A stretch of 64,000 bases of DNA from Thermoplasmata archaeon (GTDB lineage: Archaea > Thermoplasmatota > Thermoplasmata > Lutacidiplasmatales > SKW197), in assembly GCA_038874435.1 (NCBI GenBank), contig JAVZCK010000001.1, positions 90,255-154,254 of the forward strand, read 5' to 3'. Positions 1 to 9,030 of this stretch are shown here, piece by piece (position 1 is the first letter of the stretch; the number at the start of each line of letters is the position of its first letter). The position numbers and the translations under genes were made by a program. The notes under the pieces were generated by a model. It was not told the origin of the DNA. It did not search any database and was given only the letters and a program-made list of their open reading frames with translations.

Positions 1-2042
1 AAAACGAGACAATGAAAACCGTTCAGAATATCAACATCGAGAGAAATTGCACTCTAATACATCTGGGACCTCTTCCGATAGATGCAGTGGGCAAGATTTT
101 GACGGATATGCTTGGCACATGGAAAATTTCGGAGCGATGCCTTGCTGAGGTTTACGACAGATGTGGAGGAAACCCGCTTTACGCAGAGGAACTCTGCAAG
201 GTAATCGTGGAACAGAACCTTTTCGATCCAGAAAAACATGATTTTAAAGCACCAATTACTCAGTCCGAGATACCTGAGACGGTCAGAAGCATGGTCTCAT
301 TTCGTATAATGAAACTGGGAGAAGAAGCCCAAAAGGTTTTAAAAACCGCTGCAGTCATAGGAAGGGTGTTTGAATATTCTCTCTTGGAAAGATTGTCGGA
401 TGTAAAAAACGAGGCACTTCTTGAAACCCTTGAGAAATTAATCATTGAAGATTTTTTGAGAGAAGAACCAGGTGGAGAAGAAAAATATAGATTTTCCCAA
501 AACCTGATGTACGAAGTTGTTTATTCGGAAATCTCTACACCTAGGAAAAGGTTGCTCCACAAAAGAACTGCGGAACTTCTTGAGAGTAGATACGGTAGCT
601 CTCCTAAAATTTCTCCTGAAATTGGGCGTCATTACATGGAAGCAGGTGTTTTTGATAGAGCCGCCAAATATTATTATGCTGCAGCAGAATATAGTTTCAA
701 GCAGTATACACTTGAAGAATGCATAAATTATGCGAAAATCGCTGATGACTGCGTTAAAAAAATTGATAATGCAGATGCCTGGAAGGGGTTGAGATACCAA
801 CTGCTAGTGACCCTGGGTAAAGCTTATACACTCCTTTCAAAATTTGATGATGCGGTTATTGCATTTGAAGAAGCAGTGGGATTTGCGAACGACAGCAACG
901 GAGTGGCTGAGGTAAAAATGCTGCTCTGTGAACCACATCTCGGAAAGGGAAATGCAGACAAAGCAATGGAAATTGCAAATGAAGTGCAGAAACTTGTAGA
1001 AACACTAGAAGACAAGAAGCTCCTTGTGAAATCCCTCCTAAGTGTAGGCTGGGTCTATGAGAGAATGGGAAGTTATGTTGAGGCAGTTCTGAATTATGAA
1101 AAGGCCACTGTGATCGCCCAGGAATTAAACGATGAAAAACTATTAGGTGATGTGTATCACAGATTTGGAACTGCACTCATTTTCAAGTCAGATCTTGAAA
1201 AAGCGAAGGCCTATCTGGAAAAAGCGCTTGAGATTCGAAAGAAATATGGTGAAAAGGAATTGATAGCGGGGACATACAACAACCTAGCGATTGCTGTAGA
1301 CTATCTTGGCGATATCGATGCATCTCTCGAATATTACATCCAGTCAAAGAAAATTTACGAGGAAATTGGAGATGTTAGGGGTGTTGGAACCCTTTACAAT
1401 AATATTGGTGGGATTTATTTGATAAAGGGAGAAATGGAAAAAGCAATGGATTTTTACAACAAGTATTTCCAAATTGCAATGAAAATTGGAGACCTTGAGT
1501 CAATGTCCATTGCATGCTCTAACATTGCATGGATTTATGCAGATGAGAAGAAATATGATGGCGCACTTGAGTATTTGTATAGAACTATAGAACTTGCAGA
1601 AAAGACAAAAAACAAAGATATGCTTGCCCTTGGATTCTGTTACCTTGCGGAAGCCCTTGCAGCAAAGGGAAAGATTGAGGAGGCAATGAAAACAGCAAAA
1701 AAAGCAAGAGAGGTTGCCATTCAGACGGGGAGCGGTGAACTGGAAGGCCAAGTTGAAAGTACCTATGGAACGATTTACAAATTTTCGGGAGATTTTGATA
1801 AAGCGGAAGAGTATTTTAAGCGAGCTATAGGAATCTTTGCAAATCTGACAATGCCTCAAAATGTCAATTCTAACAGAGTCTATCTGGGAGAGGTGTATTT
1901 ATTACAAGGTAGAAATTTAGAAGCAATAGAAATTTTAAGTGAAGCAAAAAAATATTACGAGAAAATTGCTGCTAAACGAATGCTAGAACGAATTGAGAAT
2001 TTTTTGAAACAATCTAAAAATAACGCACATTCTCAGGTTTAG
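1..2042 (+). CDS. STAND-like ATPase with TPR array, C-terminal part (5' end outside window)
   Basis: The reading frame is open to base 1, so the ATG at 12 is probably internal and the N-terminal ATPase domain lies upstream of the window. The visible part opens with the end of a STAND/MalT-like ATPase: the RCGGNPLYAEEL stretch matches RGNPLFTIEL and EGNAFFVIEI in the two full-length paralogs at 15286 and 52087. A winged-helix-like segment follows, then about ten TPR-type helical repeats (for example GDIDASLEYY and GEMEKAMDFY) to the C-terminus. Known for the family: cytoplasmic ATP-switch signalling or transcription regulators that bind partners through TPRs. The ligand is unknown. The M3 peptidase gene starts 36 bases downstream. 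Confidence 0.85.
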   Translation, partial: NETMKTVQNINIERNCTLIHLGPLPIDAVGKILTDMLGTWKISERCLAEVYDRCGGNPLYAEELCKVIVEQNLFDPEKHDFKAPITQSEIPETVRSMVSFRIMKLGEEAQKVLKTAAVIGRVFEYSLLERLSDVKNEALLETLEKLIIEDFLREEPGGEEKYRFSQNLMYEVVYSEISTPRKRLLHKRTAELLESRYGSSPKISPEIGRHYMEAGVFDRAAKYYYAAAEYSFKQYTLEECINYAKIADDCVKKIDNADAWKGLRYQLLVTLGKAYTLLSKFDDAVIAFEEAVGFANDSNGVAEVKMLLCEPHLGKGNADKAMEIANEVQKLVETLEDKKLLVKSLLSVGWVYERMGSYVEAVLNYEKATVIAQELNDEKLLGDVYHRFGTALIFKSDLEKAKAYLEKALEIRKKYGEKELIAGTYNNLAIAVDYLGDIDASLEYYIQSKKIYEEIGDVRGVGTLYNNIGGIYLIKGEMEKAMDFYNKYFQIAMKIGDLESMSIACSNIAWIYADEKKYDGALEYLYRTIELAEKTKNKDMLALGFCYLAEALAAKGKIEEAMKTAKKAREVAIQTGSGELEGQVESTYGTIYKFSGDFDKAEEYFKRAIGIFANLTMPQNVNSNRVYLGEVYLLQGRNLEAIEILSEAKKYYEKIAAKRMLERIENFLKQSKNNAHSQV

Positions 2043-2078
2043 AAAACCTCATAAACCTGCTGGCCTTACCTCTCAACC

Positions 2079-3566
2079 ATGTTTGAAGACTACGAAGAAC
2101 TTGCCAGAAGGTTTACATACGAGGTTGAAATGGAAGTTTACTTGAATGCTGCAGGACTAAGAAGTGTGGTGAACACAGCTCAGATTTATGAAAGATATGC
2201 GCCGTTGTTTTCAGAGCAGAGAGTTCGCACATTCAAGAATGCCTCCCAGAATTACATCGGCGAGGAGAAGGAACGTGCTAGACGTCTCTACATGTTCGCA
2301 TGTGAAAATTATCTAGAAAATGCAGTCAAAGTCCAGAGGGATGTATTGCTCACAAAAGAGGCAACACTGGAGGTGGAGGCAGACGGTGAGAAATACCCAT
2401 TCAGATTTCTTGATACAAAAATTCAAAATGAGGAGAATCGTGTGAGAAGAAAAAAATTATACAATGTGGAGCTGGCAGGAATAAAAGAGATGCAACCGCT
2501 GCACATTGCAATAATGAAGACATTGCATGAAAAAGCAGTTGAACTCGGCTACAAGGACTATTACGAACTTTACAAAGAATTGAAACAGGTTGATTTTATC
2601 CAGTTAAGCGAACTTCTTAACGCGTTTCTCTCTGCCACGGATAAGATTTATGTGGAGGCAATGAACCGCTGGCTTGAGAAATATTCTCTTTCACTTGATG
2701 AACTAGAGAAGCACGACATTGCCTTTGTGTTTGCAGGCACTGAGTTTGATAAGTGGTTTCCTGCGGAAAATACGATGAATGCGATTGCTGAAGCAACTGC
2801 AGCAATGGGTATGGACATAACAAAACTGAATGGCAAGGAACGAAATGTGATAATTGATCTTGAACAGCGTCCCACGAAATCTCCTAGAGCATTTGTATCT
2901 GCAGTTGACCCTCCATTTGAAATCTACATGGTGGTGATGCCTCAGGGCGGCGTATCTGACTATCTCTCGGTGTTTCACGAGTCAGGACATGCACTGCATT
3001 ATGCCTTTGTGGTCCCGACACTTCCCTTCGTTTACAAGAAAATTGGCGAATCCTCTGTGTCAGAGACCTATGCATTTCTGTTTGAATATCTGCTCACCAA
3101 CCCTCTGTTCGTAGATAAGAAATTAAATGGTGAAGTACTCAAGGAATATATACAGTATCAAATGCTGTACAAACTCTATTTGGTTCGTCGTTACATTGGG
3201 AAACTTAACTATGAGCTTCAGCTTCACAGAGCTAAAGACATTGAGAGCATGGCAGCAGTGTATAAGCAGGAGATGGAGAAGGCACTTCATTTCCCGCATC
3301 CGGAAGAGATATTCCTTTCGGACATTGACCATGGCTTCTACTCTGCAGATTACCTCCGTGCCTGGATTTTTGAGCCAATGCTAAGAAAGAAACTAGAGGA
3401 CCTTTACGGTGAGAGATGGTTTGAAAAGGAAGATGCTGGAAGATACCTCCGTGCCCTGTGGTCTATCGGAGAGAAGCATAGCGTTGAAGAATTAGCCAGA
3501 AACATCAACATGGAGGAGTTGAATCCAAAATATCTCGAAGAGGAGATGAAACAGGGGTTGGAGTAA
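2079..3566 (+). CDS. M3-family oligopeptidase (PepF/thimet-like)
   Basis: Predicted cytoplasmic zinc oligopeptidase that cleaves short peptides. Residues 300-304 are HESGH, the HExxH zinc motif, and SVSETYAFLFE about 25 residues later supplies the usual third glutamate ligand. At 495 residues it is shorter than typical PepF (about 560-600), yet both the helical N-terminal part and the catalytic part are present. No signal peptide is seen. A TATA-like CATAAACC at about 2049-2057 lies 26 bases before the ATG, so it may have its own leaderless promoter despite following the TPR gene closely. It fits the peptide-degrading theme of the window. The family is clear; the subfamily is not. Confidence 0.9.
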   Translation: MFEDYEELARRFTYEVEMEVYLNAAGLRSVVNTAQIYERYAPLFSEQRVRTFKNASQNYIGEEKERARRLYMFACENYLENAVKVQRDVLLTKEATLEVEADGEKYPFRFLDTKIQNEENRVRRKKLYNVELAGIKEMQPLHIAIMKTLHEKAVELGYKDYYELYKELKQVDFIQLSELLNAFLSATDKIYVEAMNRWLEKYSLSLDELEKHDIAFVFAGTEFDKWFPAENTMNAIAEATAAMGMDITKLNGKERNVIIDLEQRPTKSPRAFVSAVDPPFEIYMVVMPQGGVSDYLSVFHESGHALHYAFVVPTLPFVYKKIGESSVSETYAFLFEYLLTNPLFVDKKLNGEVLKEYIQYQMLYKLYLVRRYIGKLNYELQLHRAKDIESMAAVYKQEMEKALHFPHPEEIFLSDIDHGFYSADYLRAWIFEPMLRKKLEDLYGERWFEKEDAGRYLRALWSIGEKHSVEELARNINMEELNPKYLEEEMKQGLE

Positions 3567-4469
3567 TTATTTCCACACCCTCATTGTATTCCCACAACTA
3601 CAAACAAAATCCGGCTTTCTATAGTGCATTGTTTTTCCACATTTCTGGCACTTTGTGTGATTTGCAAAATGTTGCAGCCAGGCCTCAGCAACTTCCTGGA
3701 TTTCCGCCTTTCGCAAATTTTCCAGTGCCTTTTTTTGCTCGGCGCTGACCACAAGGCCTGCGAGTTTTTCAAGGTCGGGCATAATCTCTGTGTTTATCTG
3801 TTTCCACTTTGTCCCAGAAAAAAACATCGCCACAAAAACACCCGCAACAAATCCTCCCACATGGGCAAGGTGGGCAACTCCATCACTCATGCCAGTGAGC
3901 GAAAAGAAGCTCAGCATTGTTTCAATCAGGAAAAAGAAGAGAATTGCAATCCATGCCTTTACACGCATCAAAAAGATTGGCCCAAGGAACATTGGAATTT
4001 CTGCCTTCGGATGTCTTATTAGCATCGCACCAAGGATGCCGCTCACGGCACCAGAGGCACCGATCGCATAGCTCAATCTTCCAAAATTAAACAATGTATC
4101 AAAGAGCACTGCAAAAACCATTGCGATAAAATACACCACACCCAATTTTTTAAAACCCTCTCGTTCCTCAAAAGCCACCCCAACAAAAAAGAGCACAAGC
4201 ATGTTGCCTAGAATGTGGTAAATACTTCCATGAAGGAAGGCATGAGTGAAGACCTGATAAAACCAAGTTAGAGAGAGTTTATACTGTGGAAAAGCAAGGG
4301 CAAAAACCATTTCCTCATACCACTCAGGCATAAACCTTGCAGAGAAAATCTGAAGCACAAATACAAGGAGATTTGCGAGAATTAGAGCGAGAGCCAGATT
4401 AGCTTTTTTAAGAAACGAATAAATGAGAGGAAGAAAAATTGAGGCAAAAAAGAGGAAAAAAACAATCAT
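3567..4469 (-). CDS. Rhomboid-family intramembrane serine protease with C-terminal zinc ribbon
   Basis: Polytopic membrane protein of 300 residues. The catalytic serine sits in GASGAVSGILGA and the partner histidine in HLAHVGGFVAG, the rhomboid dyad; about six to seven hydrophobic segments surround them. The last 30 residues hold CQKCG and CSCGN, a predicted cytoplasmic zinc ribbon. Rhomboids cut transmembrane helices of client proteins within the bilayer. The start ATG overlaps the stop of the acyl-CoA synthetase gene in an ATGA, so the two are translated as one operon. The 3' end abuts the M3 peptidase gene convergently. The client is unknown. Confidence 0.92.
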   Translation of the reverse strand: MIVFFLFFASIFLPLIYSFLKKANLALALILANLLVFVLQIFSARFMPEWYEEMVFALAFPQYKLSLTWFYQVFTHAFLHGSIYHILGNMLVLFFVGVAFEEREGFKKLGVVYFIAMVFAVLFDTLFNFGRLSYAIGASGAVSGILGAMLIRHPKAEIPMFLGPIFLMRVKAWIAILFFFLIETMLSFFSLTGMSDGVAHLAHVGGFVAGVFVAMFFSGTKWKQINTEIMPDLEKLAGLVVSAEQKKALENLRKAEIQEVAEAWLQHFANHTKCQKCGKTMHYRKPDFVCSCGNTMRVWK

Positions 4470-6115
4470 TTCTTTCGCTTTGCCAGTTCCATTTTTCGCA
4501 ACTCAGCCCTTTTTATTTTTCCGCTCACTGTCTTTGGCAGTTCTTTCACAAATTCAATTTCTCTGGGATACTTATATGGCGCGGTGACCTTTTTCACATG
4601 CTCCTGCAACTCTTTTACAAGGGCTTCTGATGGCTCGTAGCCTGGCTTCAAAATCACAAACGCTTTGACAATCTGGCCCCGCATTTCATCAGGCACACCT
4701 ATCACTGCTGACTCTGCAACCGCAGGATGCTCCTGGAGGGCACTTTCAACCTCAAACGGACCAATTCTGTATCCGCTAGATTTTATCACATCATCAGCTC
4801 TGCCCACAAACCAGAAGTAGCCATCACTGTCTTTGTAGGCCTTGTCGCCAGTGTAATACCAATCCCCTCTAAAGCATGACTGGGTTTTTTCCTCGTCTTT
4901 CCAGTAGCCCTTGAAAATGCCAGGTGGATGAACTGGCTTCACCTTAACTGCAATGTTGCCTTCCTCACCAACAGGCAAAATATTGCCATCGTCATCTACA
5001 ACCTCTATAACATGCCCTGGTGTTGGCTTTCCCATTGACCCATACTTTATTGGCATGCAGCGGAAGTTTGAGAGCAATGCAACGCTCTCGCTTTGACCAT
5101 AGTAGTCATAGATGTCCAGTCCTGTGGCATCCTTCCAGACCTTGATAACCTCCGGATTCAATGGCTCGCCTGCACTCACACAGTGTCTCAAACTCTTTAA
5201 ATCGTAATTTTTCAAGTCCTCAAGAATTATCATTCTGAATGCCGTTGGAGGTGCGCAGAACACTGTTGGTCCAAACTTCTCAATAATTTTCAGCACAGTT
5301 GCACCTGAAAACTTGCCTTTGTGATTGTGCTGCATCACAGTTGCACCCACAATAAACTGGCCAAAGAGCTTGCCCCAGGCGGTCTTAGCCCAGCCAGTGT
5401 CTGCAATCACCCAGATTATGTCTTCTGGCTTCAAATCCTGGCAGTATTTTGCAGTCACTGTATGCCCTATTGCATAGGCCTGGGTATGGAGGACCATCTT
5501 CGGATAGGATTCTGTGCCCGATGTGAAATAAATCAGCATCGGGTCTTCTGTCTTCGTCTCTTCAACCTTGCTTCTATCAAGATTTGGTGAGAGTTCTGGG
5601 TATTCTTTGTCCCAAGCGACCCAGTTCTCTTCCGCGACTCCGATTCCAATCACTTTCTTGAGAGTTGGGCATTTATGCTGGATTTCCTTAATCTTAGGCG
5701 CATTTTCTTTATCCGTGACAACATACTGTGCCTCTGACTTTGTTATTCTGTATTCAAGGTCATGAGCGGTAGATAGGGTGGGTGTGGGAATCACAATAAT
5801 CCCAAGCTTTATTGCTCCAATAACTACATAATACCATTCAGGTATCTGAGGAAGAATGATGAGAATTTTTTCTCCCTTCTTCGCTCCTATCTTTAACAGC
5901 AAGTTCGCAAATTTGTTCGTCTCTCTGTTGAGTTCCCAGTATGTCAGCTTGTGGGCATCCGTGCCTTCGTTGTTCACTGTAATCAAAGCCAGCTTATTTC
6001 TGTCAGTGGTTGCACGCTTCTCAATCACGTCAAATCCAAAGTTGTATTTTTCTGGCAGTTGCCATTTGAATGCCGCATACTCCTTGTTATAATCTTTCAT
6101 GTTTGGCTCAATCAT
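4466..6115 (-). CDS. Acyl-CoA synthetase, AMP-forming (acetyl/medium-chain type)
   Basis: ANL-superfamily ligase that activates a carboxylic acid to acyl-AMP and then acyl-CoA. The P-loop-like YFTSGTESYPKMVLH, the YYGQSE motif, the YTGDKAYKDSDGYFWFVGRADD hinge region split as YTGDKA and GRADDVIKSSGYRIGP, and a C-terminal PKTVSGKIKR with the catalytic lysine are all visible. The sequence style is closest to ACSM (medium-chain or branched acids). Start choice: the ATG at 6115 has GAGGTG 6 bases upstream, better than the GTG at 6124. A TATA-like TTAAATATACC lies near 6150-6160. It is followed by the overlapping rhomboid gene. The likely role is assimilation or activation of acids from amino-acid fermentation; that is inference. 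Confidence 0.93.
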   Translation of the reverse strand: MIEPNMKDYNKEYAAFKWQLPEKYNFGFDVIEKRATTDRNKLALITVNNEGTDAHKLTYWELNRETNKFANLLLKIGAKKGEKILIILPQIPEWYYVVIGAIKLGIIVIPTPTLSTAHDLEYRITKSEAQYVVTDKENAPKIKEIQHKCPTLKKVIGIGVAEENWVAWDKEYPELSPNLDRSKVEETKTEDPMLIYFTSGTESYPKMVLHTQAYAIGHTVTAKYCQDLKPEDIIWVIADTGWAKTAWGKLFGQFIVGATVMQHNHKGKFSGATVLKIIEKFGPTVFCAPPTAFRMIILEDLKNYDLKSLRHCVSAGEPLNPEVIKVWKDATGLDIYDYYGQSESVALLSNFRCMPIKYGSMGKPTPGHVIEVVDDDGNILPVGEEGNIAVKVKPVHPPGIFKGYWKDEEKTQSCFRGDWYYTGDKAYKDSDGYFWFVGRADDVIKSSGYRIGPFEVESALQEHPAVAESAVIGVPDEMRGQIVKAFVILKPGYEPSEALVKELQEHVKKVTAPYKYPREIEFVKELPKTVSGKIKRAELRKMELAKRKK

Positions 6116-6214
6116 GTAAAGCACCTCAACAATGGGAGAAGGAGATGGTATATTTAATTAGCGGTGAAAAATGTTCGTGCTTAGCCCATCATTGCCTCCT
6201 TCCCAATCTATATA

Positions 6215-6247
6215 TATCGGTTTTGCATATTGATGTATAAACCGATA
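6215..6247. promoter_or_regulatory. 9-bp inverted repeat over the thioredoxin promoter
   Basis: TATCGGTTT at 6215-6223 and its exact reverse complement AAACCGATA at 6239-6247 are separated by 15 bases. The repeat spans TATA-like sequences (TATATATC just before it and TGTATAAACC within it) upstream of the thioredoxin start at 6271. The position is that of an operator where a dimeric regulator would block or recruit TBP/TFB. The binding protein is unknown. Confidence 0.5.
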
Positions 6248-6270
6248 GACAAAATGGAAAGGTGGTAAAA

Positions 6271-6687
6271 ATGCATGCAGAAGAAGATGAACTTGAGGCG
6301 ATAAGGCAGAAAAAAATTGCAGAGATGATGGAAAACACGAGTAAGGCAAAAGAACCAGTAAAATCCGAACCAATCGAACTTACTGACGCTGAATTTCTCA
6401 GTTTCATCAAGAAACACCCAAATGTGATCGTGGATTTCTGGGCGTCATGGTGCGGACCTTGCAGGGCGTTTGCACCTGTATTTCACAGAGCTGCAAAGGA
6501 GTATGCTGGCCAAATCGTGTTTGGAAAGCTGAATGTGGATGAAAATCCCGTGACTCCTGAAAAATTTGGAGTCAGTGGAATCCCTACAATTCTCGCATTC
6601 AAGAATGGGAAGCTAGTTGAGAGATTTGTGGGTGCAATGCCCTATCCGATGCTTCAGCGTGCGTTGAAACAGGTTTATGGCGTCTAA
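6271..6687 (+). CDS. Thioredoxin with N-terminal charged extension
   Basis: Cytoplasmic dithiol-disulfide oxidoreductase. The active site WASWCGPCRAF and the cis-proline context SGIPTILAFKNG are intact. About 40 residues precede the fold: a predicted helix (DELEAIRQKKIAEM) and a charged linker, as in several archaeal thioredoxins. Start choice: the ATG at 6271 is preceded by GGAAAGGTGG, so it is preferred over the in-frame GTG at 6262. An inverted repeat lies over the promoter. The gene is convergent with sua5, the stop codons being adjacent. Confidence 0.93.
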   Translation: MHAEEDELEAIRQKKIAEMMENTSKAKEPVKSEPIELTDAEFLSFIKKHPNVIVDFWASWCGPCRAFAPVFHRAAKEYAGQIVFGKLNVDENPVTPEKFGVSGIPTILAFKNGKLVERFVGAMPYPMLQRALKQVYGV

Positions 6688-7707
6688 TCACTTTACAATC
6701 TTACTGGCACACTTCCGAAGACGGTTCATAATCGCAAGTCCAATTCCTTCCTCATCCACACCTTCCACAACCACAACTTCGTAACCTTTTTTATCCACAT
6801 CTCTGAGCAACCTAAACAGATTTCTTGCATATTCTTCTTTTGAGCCATGGGAACCAACAAACACATCCTGAGAAGAAATATTTCTATTTCTAAAGAGAAT
6901 GAGGCAGGTTTTCCTGTTTTTCTGCACTTCTTCAAACACCTTAAAGAGTTTTTCCGATGCAGAATTTTCTACAAGCACCACTGTTGCCGCAGGAGAGTAA
7001 TGTCTGTACTTCATGCCAGGTGCCAGCGCCTTCTCAAACTCTATTTCTGCCCTTGCCACGGGGTGCACTTCTATTTCTCCTAGAACTTCTCTGAGCATCT
7101 CAGGGGTTATTCCACCAGGGCGAAGAAGAATCGGCACACCATCTAGATTTCCCACAACAGTGGATTCAAGTCCGATTTTCGTGCTTCCTCCGTCTATAAT
7201 TGCCTCAATCTTTCCATAAAAATCTGCAATCACATGCTCTGCCTTTGTGGGGCTCACCTTTCCTGAAATGTTGGCACTTGGTGCAGCAATTGCACCCGCA
7301 AACTCAATTAGTTTTTTAGCCACAGGATGAGAGGGCATTCTCACAGCAACAGTGTCAAGATTTGCAGTGACAGAATATGGGATTTCCCTGCTCTTTGGAA
7401 GCACCATTGTCAGCGGTCCAGGCCAGAATTTTTCTGCGAGTTTCCATGCCTTTTCTGGCATTTCAGAGACAACTCCATCAAGATGGGAAAGGTCTGAAAT
7501 GTGAACAATCACTGGATTATCTGGAGGTCTCCCCTTCACCTCAAAAATTTTTCTCACAGCAGCATCTGAGAATGCGTTTGCACCGAGCCCATAAACGGTT
7601 TCGGTAGGAAAGCCAACAAGCCCACCATTCTTTAAAATCTCGGCACACTCTTTAATTTTCCAGGTTGCTGGCCTTGACGAAGAGACCCTGTAGATTTTAG
7701 TTTCCAT
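6688..7707 (-). CDS. sua5: Threonylcarbamoyl-AMP synthase (Sua5/YrdC family, long form)
   Basis: Makes L-threonylcarbamoyladenylate from threonine, bicarbonate and ATP, the first step of t6A37 formation in tRNAs reading ANN codons. The N-terminal 200 residues are the YrdC domain (GGLVGFPTETVYGLGANA, KGRPPDNP, AAPSANISGKVSPT). The remaining 110 residues form the Sua5 C-terminal domain, entered through a PGMKYRHYSP linker. Start choice: the ATG at 7707 has GAGGAG 5 bases upstream within the end of the asparaginase gene, so the longer 344-residue reading is unlikely. It follows that gene with one base between stop and start. Confidence 0.95.
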   Translation of the reverse strand: METKIYRVSSSRPATWKIKECAEILKNGGLVGFPTETVYGLGANAFSDAAVRKIFEVKGRPPDNPVIVHISDLSHLDGVVSEMPEKAWKLAEKFWPGPLTMVLPKSREIPYSVTANLDTVAVRMPSHPVAKKLIEFAGAIAAPSANISGKVSPTKAEHVIADFYGKIEAIIDGGSTKIGLESTVVGNLDGVPILLRPGGITPEMLREVLGEIEVHPVARAEIEFEKALAPGMKYRHYSPAATVVLVENSASEKLFKVFEEVQKNRKTCLILFRNRNISSQDVFVGSHGSKEEYARNLFRLLRDVDKKGYEVVVVEGVDEEGIGLAIMNRLRKCASKIVK

Positions 7708-7708
7708 G

Positions 7709-8566
7709 CTACTCCTCAACAATCACCCAGTGTGCCATGTCTCTGTTGCTTGCCACACCCACACCTTTCTTTGAGACCGCAATTATGCCCACAGAAATTT
7801 CATTTGGAAAGAGTGAGATGCCCCATTCACATGCCTTCTGGGGAGCCATGCCTCTTGCAATCTTGTCATACACGGACTTGCAAAGCACTCGTTTTATAAT
7901 TTCTTCACCAATGCCTGTGGTTGTGACTGCACCGTGCTTCCCTGCATAAAGCCCAGAACCAATTTGCGGAGAATCTCCAACTCTACCAGGTAGCATTATG
8001 CTTGTCCCTCCTGTGGAACTGCCAGCAGCAAAGTAGCCGGTTTCATCCATTGCCACCGCACCGACTGTGCCTGTTAGGCCAGGATAAACAAATTTCTTCC
8101 ATTTCTCAGCCCATGGAGGCAAATCACCTGTCTTCAATTTTTCCTTCACCTCAGCCAATCTCTTCCTTGCCTTTTCTGTCATCGGGTCGTAGTCTGGAAA
8201 ACCCTTCATTCTCGCAAATTCAACCGCACCATCGCCCACCAGCAGCACATGGGGTGTCTCCATCACGCATCTTGCCACTCTGATCGGGTTCTTTACCCTC
8301 TTTATCGCAGCCACACCTCCTGCCTGCATCCTGGAATCCATCAGAGCAGCGTCCATTTCAATTTCGCCATTCAGCTTTGCATAAGAACCAGTACCAGCAT
8401 TGAAACGCTCATCATCCTCCAGCACCACAATTGCTTCTACCACAGCATCCAGTGCATTACCCTTGTTTCGCAAAACCTCCATCCCTTTCTCAGCCGCCTT
8501 CTGCGTGCCATCTGAATATTCTTTGCCAGCACCAGCACCGCCATGTGTGATGACGACCCTTGTCAT
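7709..8566 (-). CDS. Isoaspartyl peptidase / L-asparaginase, Ntn-hydrolase type
   Basis: Autoprocessing threonine hydrolase that removes isoaspartyl residues from peptides or deaminates asparagine. The self-cleavage site is LTGTVGAVA, where the nucleophile is the threonine of TVGAV at about residue 165. The binding loop GGTSIMLPGRVGDSPQIGSGLYA and the N-terminal THGGAGAG are typical. Start choice: the ATG at 8566 directly precedes the family's usual TRVVITHGGAG; the longer reading adds 18 unrelated residues. A TATA-like ATTTAAT near 8598-8606 would give a very short leader. It forms an operon with sua5. Confidence 0.94.
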   Translation of the reverse strand: MTRVVITHGGAGAGKEYSDGTQKAAEKGMEVLRNKGNALDAVVEAIVVLEDDERFNAGTGSYAKLNGEIEMDAALMDSRMQAGGVAAIKRVKNPIRVARCVMETPHVLLVGDGAVEFARMKGFPDYDPMTEKARKRLAEVKEKLKTGDLPPWAEKWKKFVYPGLTGTVGAVAMDETGYFAAGSSTGGTSIMLPGRVGDSPQIGSGLYAGKHGAVTTTGIGEEIIKRVLCKSVYDKIARGMAPQKACEWGISLFPNEISVGIIAVSKKGVGVASNRDMAHWVIVEE

Positions 8567-8640
8567 AGTATCACAACGAGGTGTATGATAAAGAATTAAA
8601 TAATACTTATTATTTGGCATACCAACAGCATTACTTGCAA

Positions 8641-8841
8641 ATGCAACTGAGGTATTACGATGAAAAGAAGTTCAAGAGCATGGAAGAAAAGAGGCCAGAT
8701 GCGCTGGAAATGGCAGAAAAAAAGGATGCGAAGAAGAAAGAGGGCAATGAAGCTCAGAACACAGTAATCACAAGGGAGTATGGGGTAACCAGGTATCCTA
8801 ACGGGCTCCAGTTAGGGGATGATAGCATACGGGTATACTGA
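8641..8841 (+). CDS. Small charged ORF running into tRNA-Trp (doubtful)
   Basis: A 66-codon frame rich in Lys and Glu. It starts 36 bases after an AT-rich TATA-like stretch that would be shared with the divergent asparaginase gene. Its last third overlaps the tRNA-Trp 5' exon and intron, so those residues cannot be under protein selection. No family is recognised and no ribosome site is clear. It may be a real short peptide gene truncated by the tRNA, or chance. Confidence 0.2.
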   Translation: MQLRYYDEKKFKSMEEKRPDALEMAEKKDAKKKEGNEAQNTVITREYGVTRYPNGLQLGDDSIRVY

Positions 8842-8941
8842 CTCCAGAATGATGAGTAACTGGAGCATAGACCCGAAAAGAGGTTGAAAACAACCTCGAA
8901 GATACCCGTTGATCTGGGTTCGAATCCCAGTGCTCCCACCA
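8774..8941 (+). tRNA. tRNA-Trp(CCA) with a 92-base intron at 37/38
   Basis: The acceptor stem pairs GGGAGTA (8774-8780) with TGCTCCC (8931-8937), followed by discriminator A8938 and an encoded CCA (8939-8941). The D arm holds AACCAGGTA as its loop. The anticodon stem pairs ACGGG (8801-8805) with CCCGT (8905-8909). The anticodon CCA is at 8808-8810 and G37 at 8811. The T arm is CTGGG-TTCGAAT-CCCAG (8914-8930). The intron is 8812-8903; the splice-site helices are relaxed, with a mismatch in the four-pair central helix. A perfect 7-bp hairpin (GAGGTTG-AAAA-CAACCTC, 8880-8897) stands in the intron's 3' part. The intron encodes a guide RNA, listed separately. Confidence 0.95.
8819..8871 (+). ncRNA. 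Box C/D guide RNA within the tRNA-Trp intron
   Basis: Boxes: C (ATGATAG, degenerate) 8819-8825, D' (CTGA) 8838-8841, C' (ATGATGA) 8849-8855, D (TAGA, degenerate) 8868-8871. Both C-to-D' and C'-to-D spacers are exactly 12 bases. The spacer before D' (8829-8836) pairs with 8902-8909 of the precursor, and the fifth base before D' faces C39. The spacer before D (8860-8866) pairs with 8805-8811, and the fifth base faces C34. Known: the Haloferax tRNA-Trp intron guides 2'-O-methylation at positions 34 and 39. The same two positions fall out here without fitting, so function is likely although two boxes are imperfect. Confidence 0.8.
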
Positions 8942-9030
8942 ATTTTTTTGTGTTTCCTCGTTTTCATTTCTGATAATTGGGTAGATGAGTTTAAAACTCA
9001 AGGGAGAGATTGAGTTTTGGGGGTGATAAA

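Noticed and set aside
8754..8942. A 62-codon minus-strand frame starting MVGALGFEPRSTGI
   Set aside because: This is the well-known false protein read from the complement of a tRNA gene; it lies exactly over tRNA-Trp.
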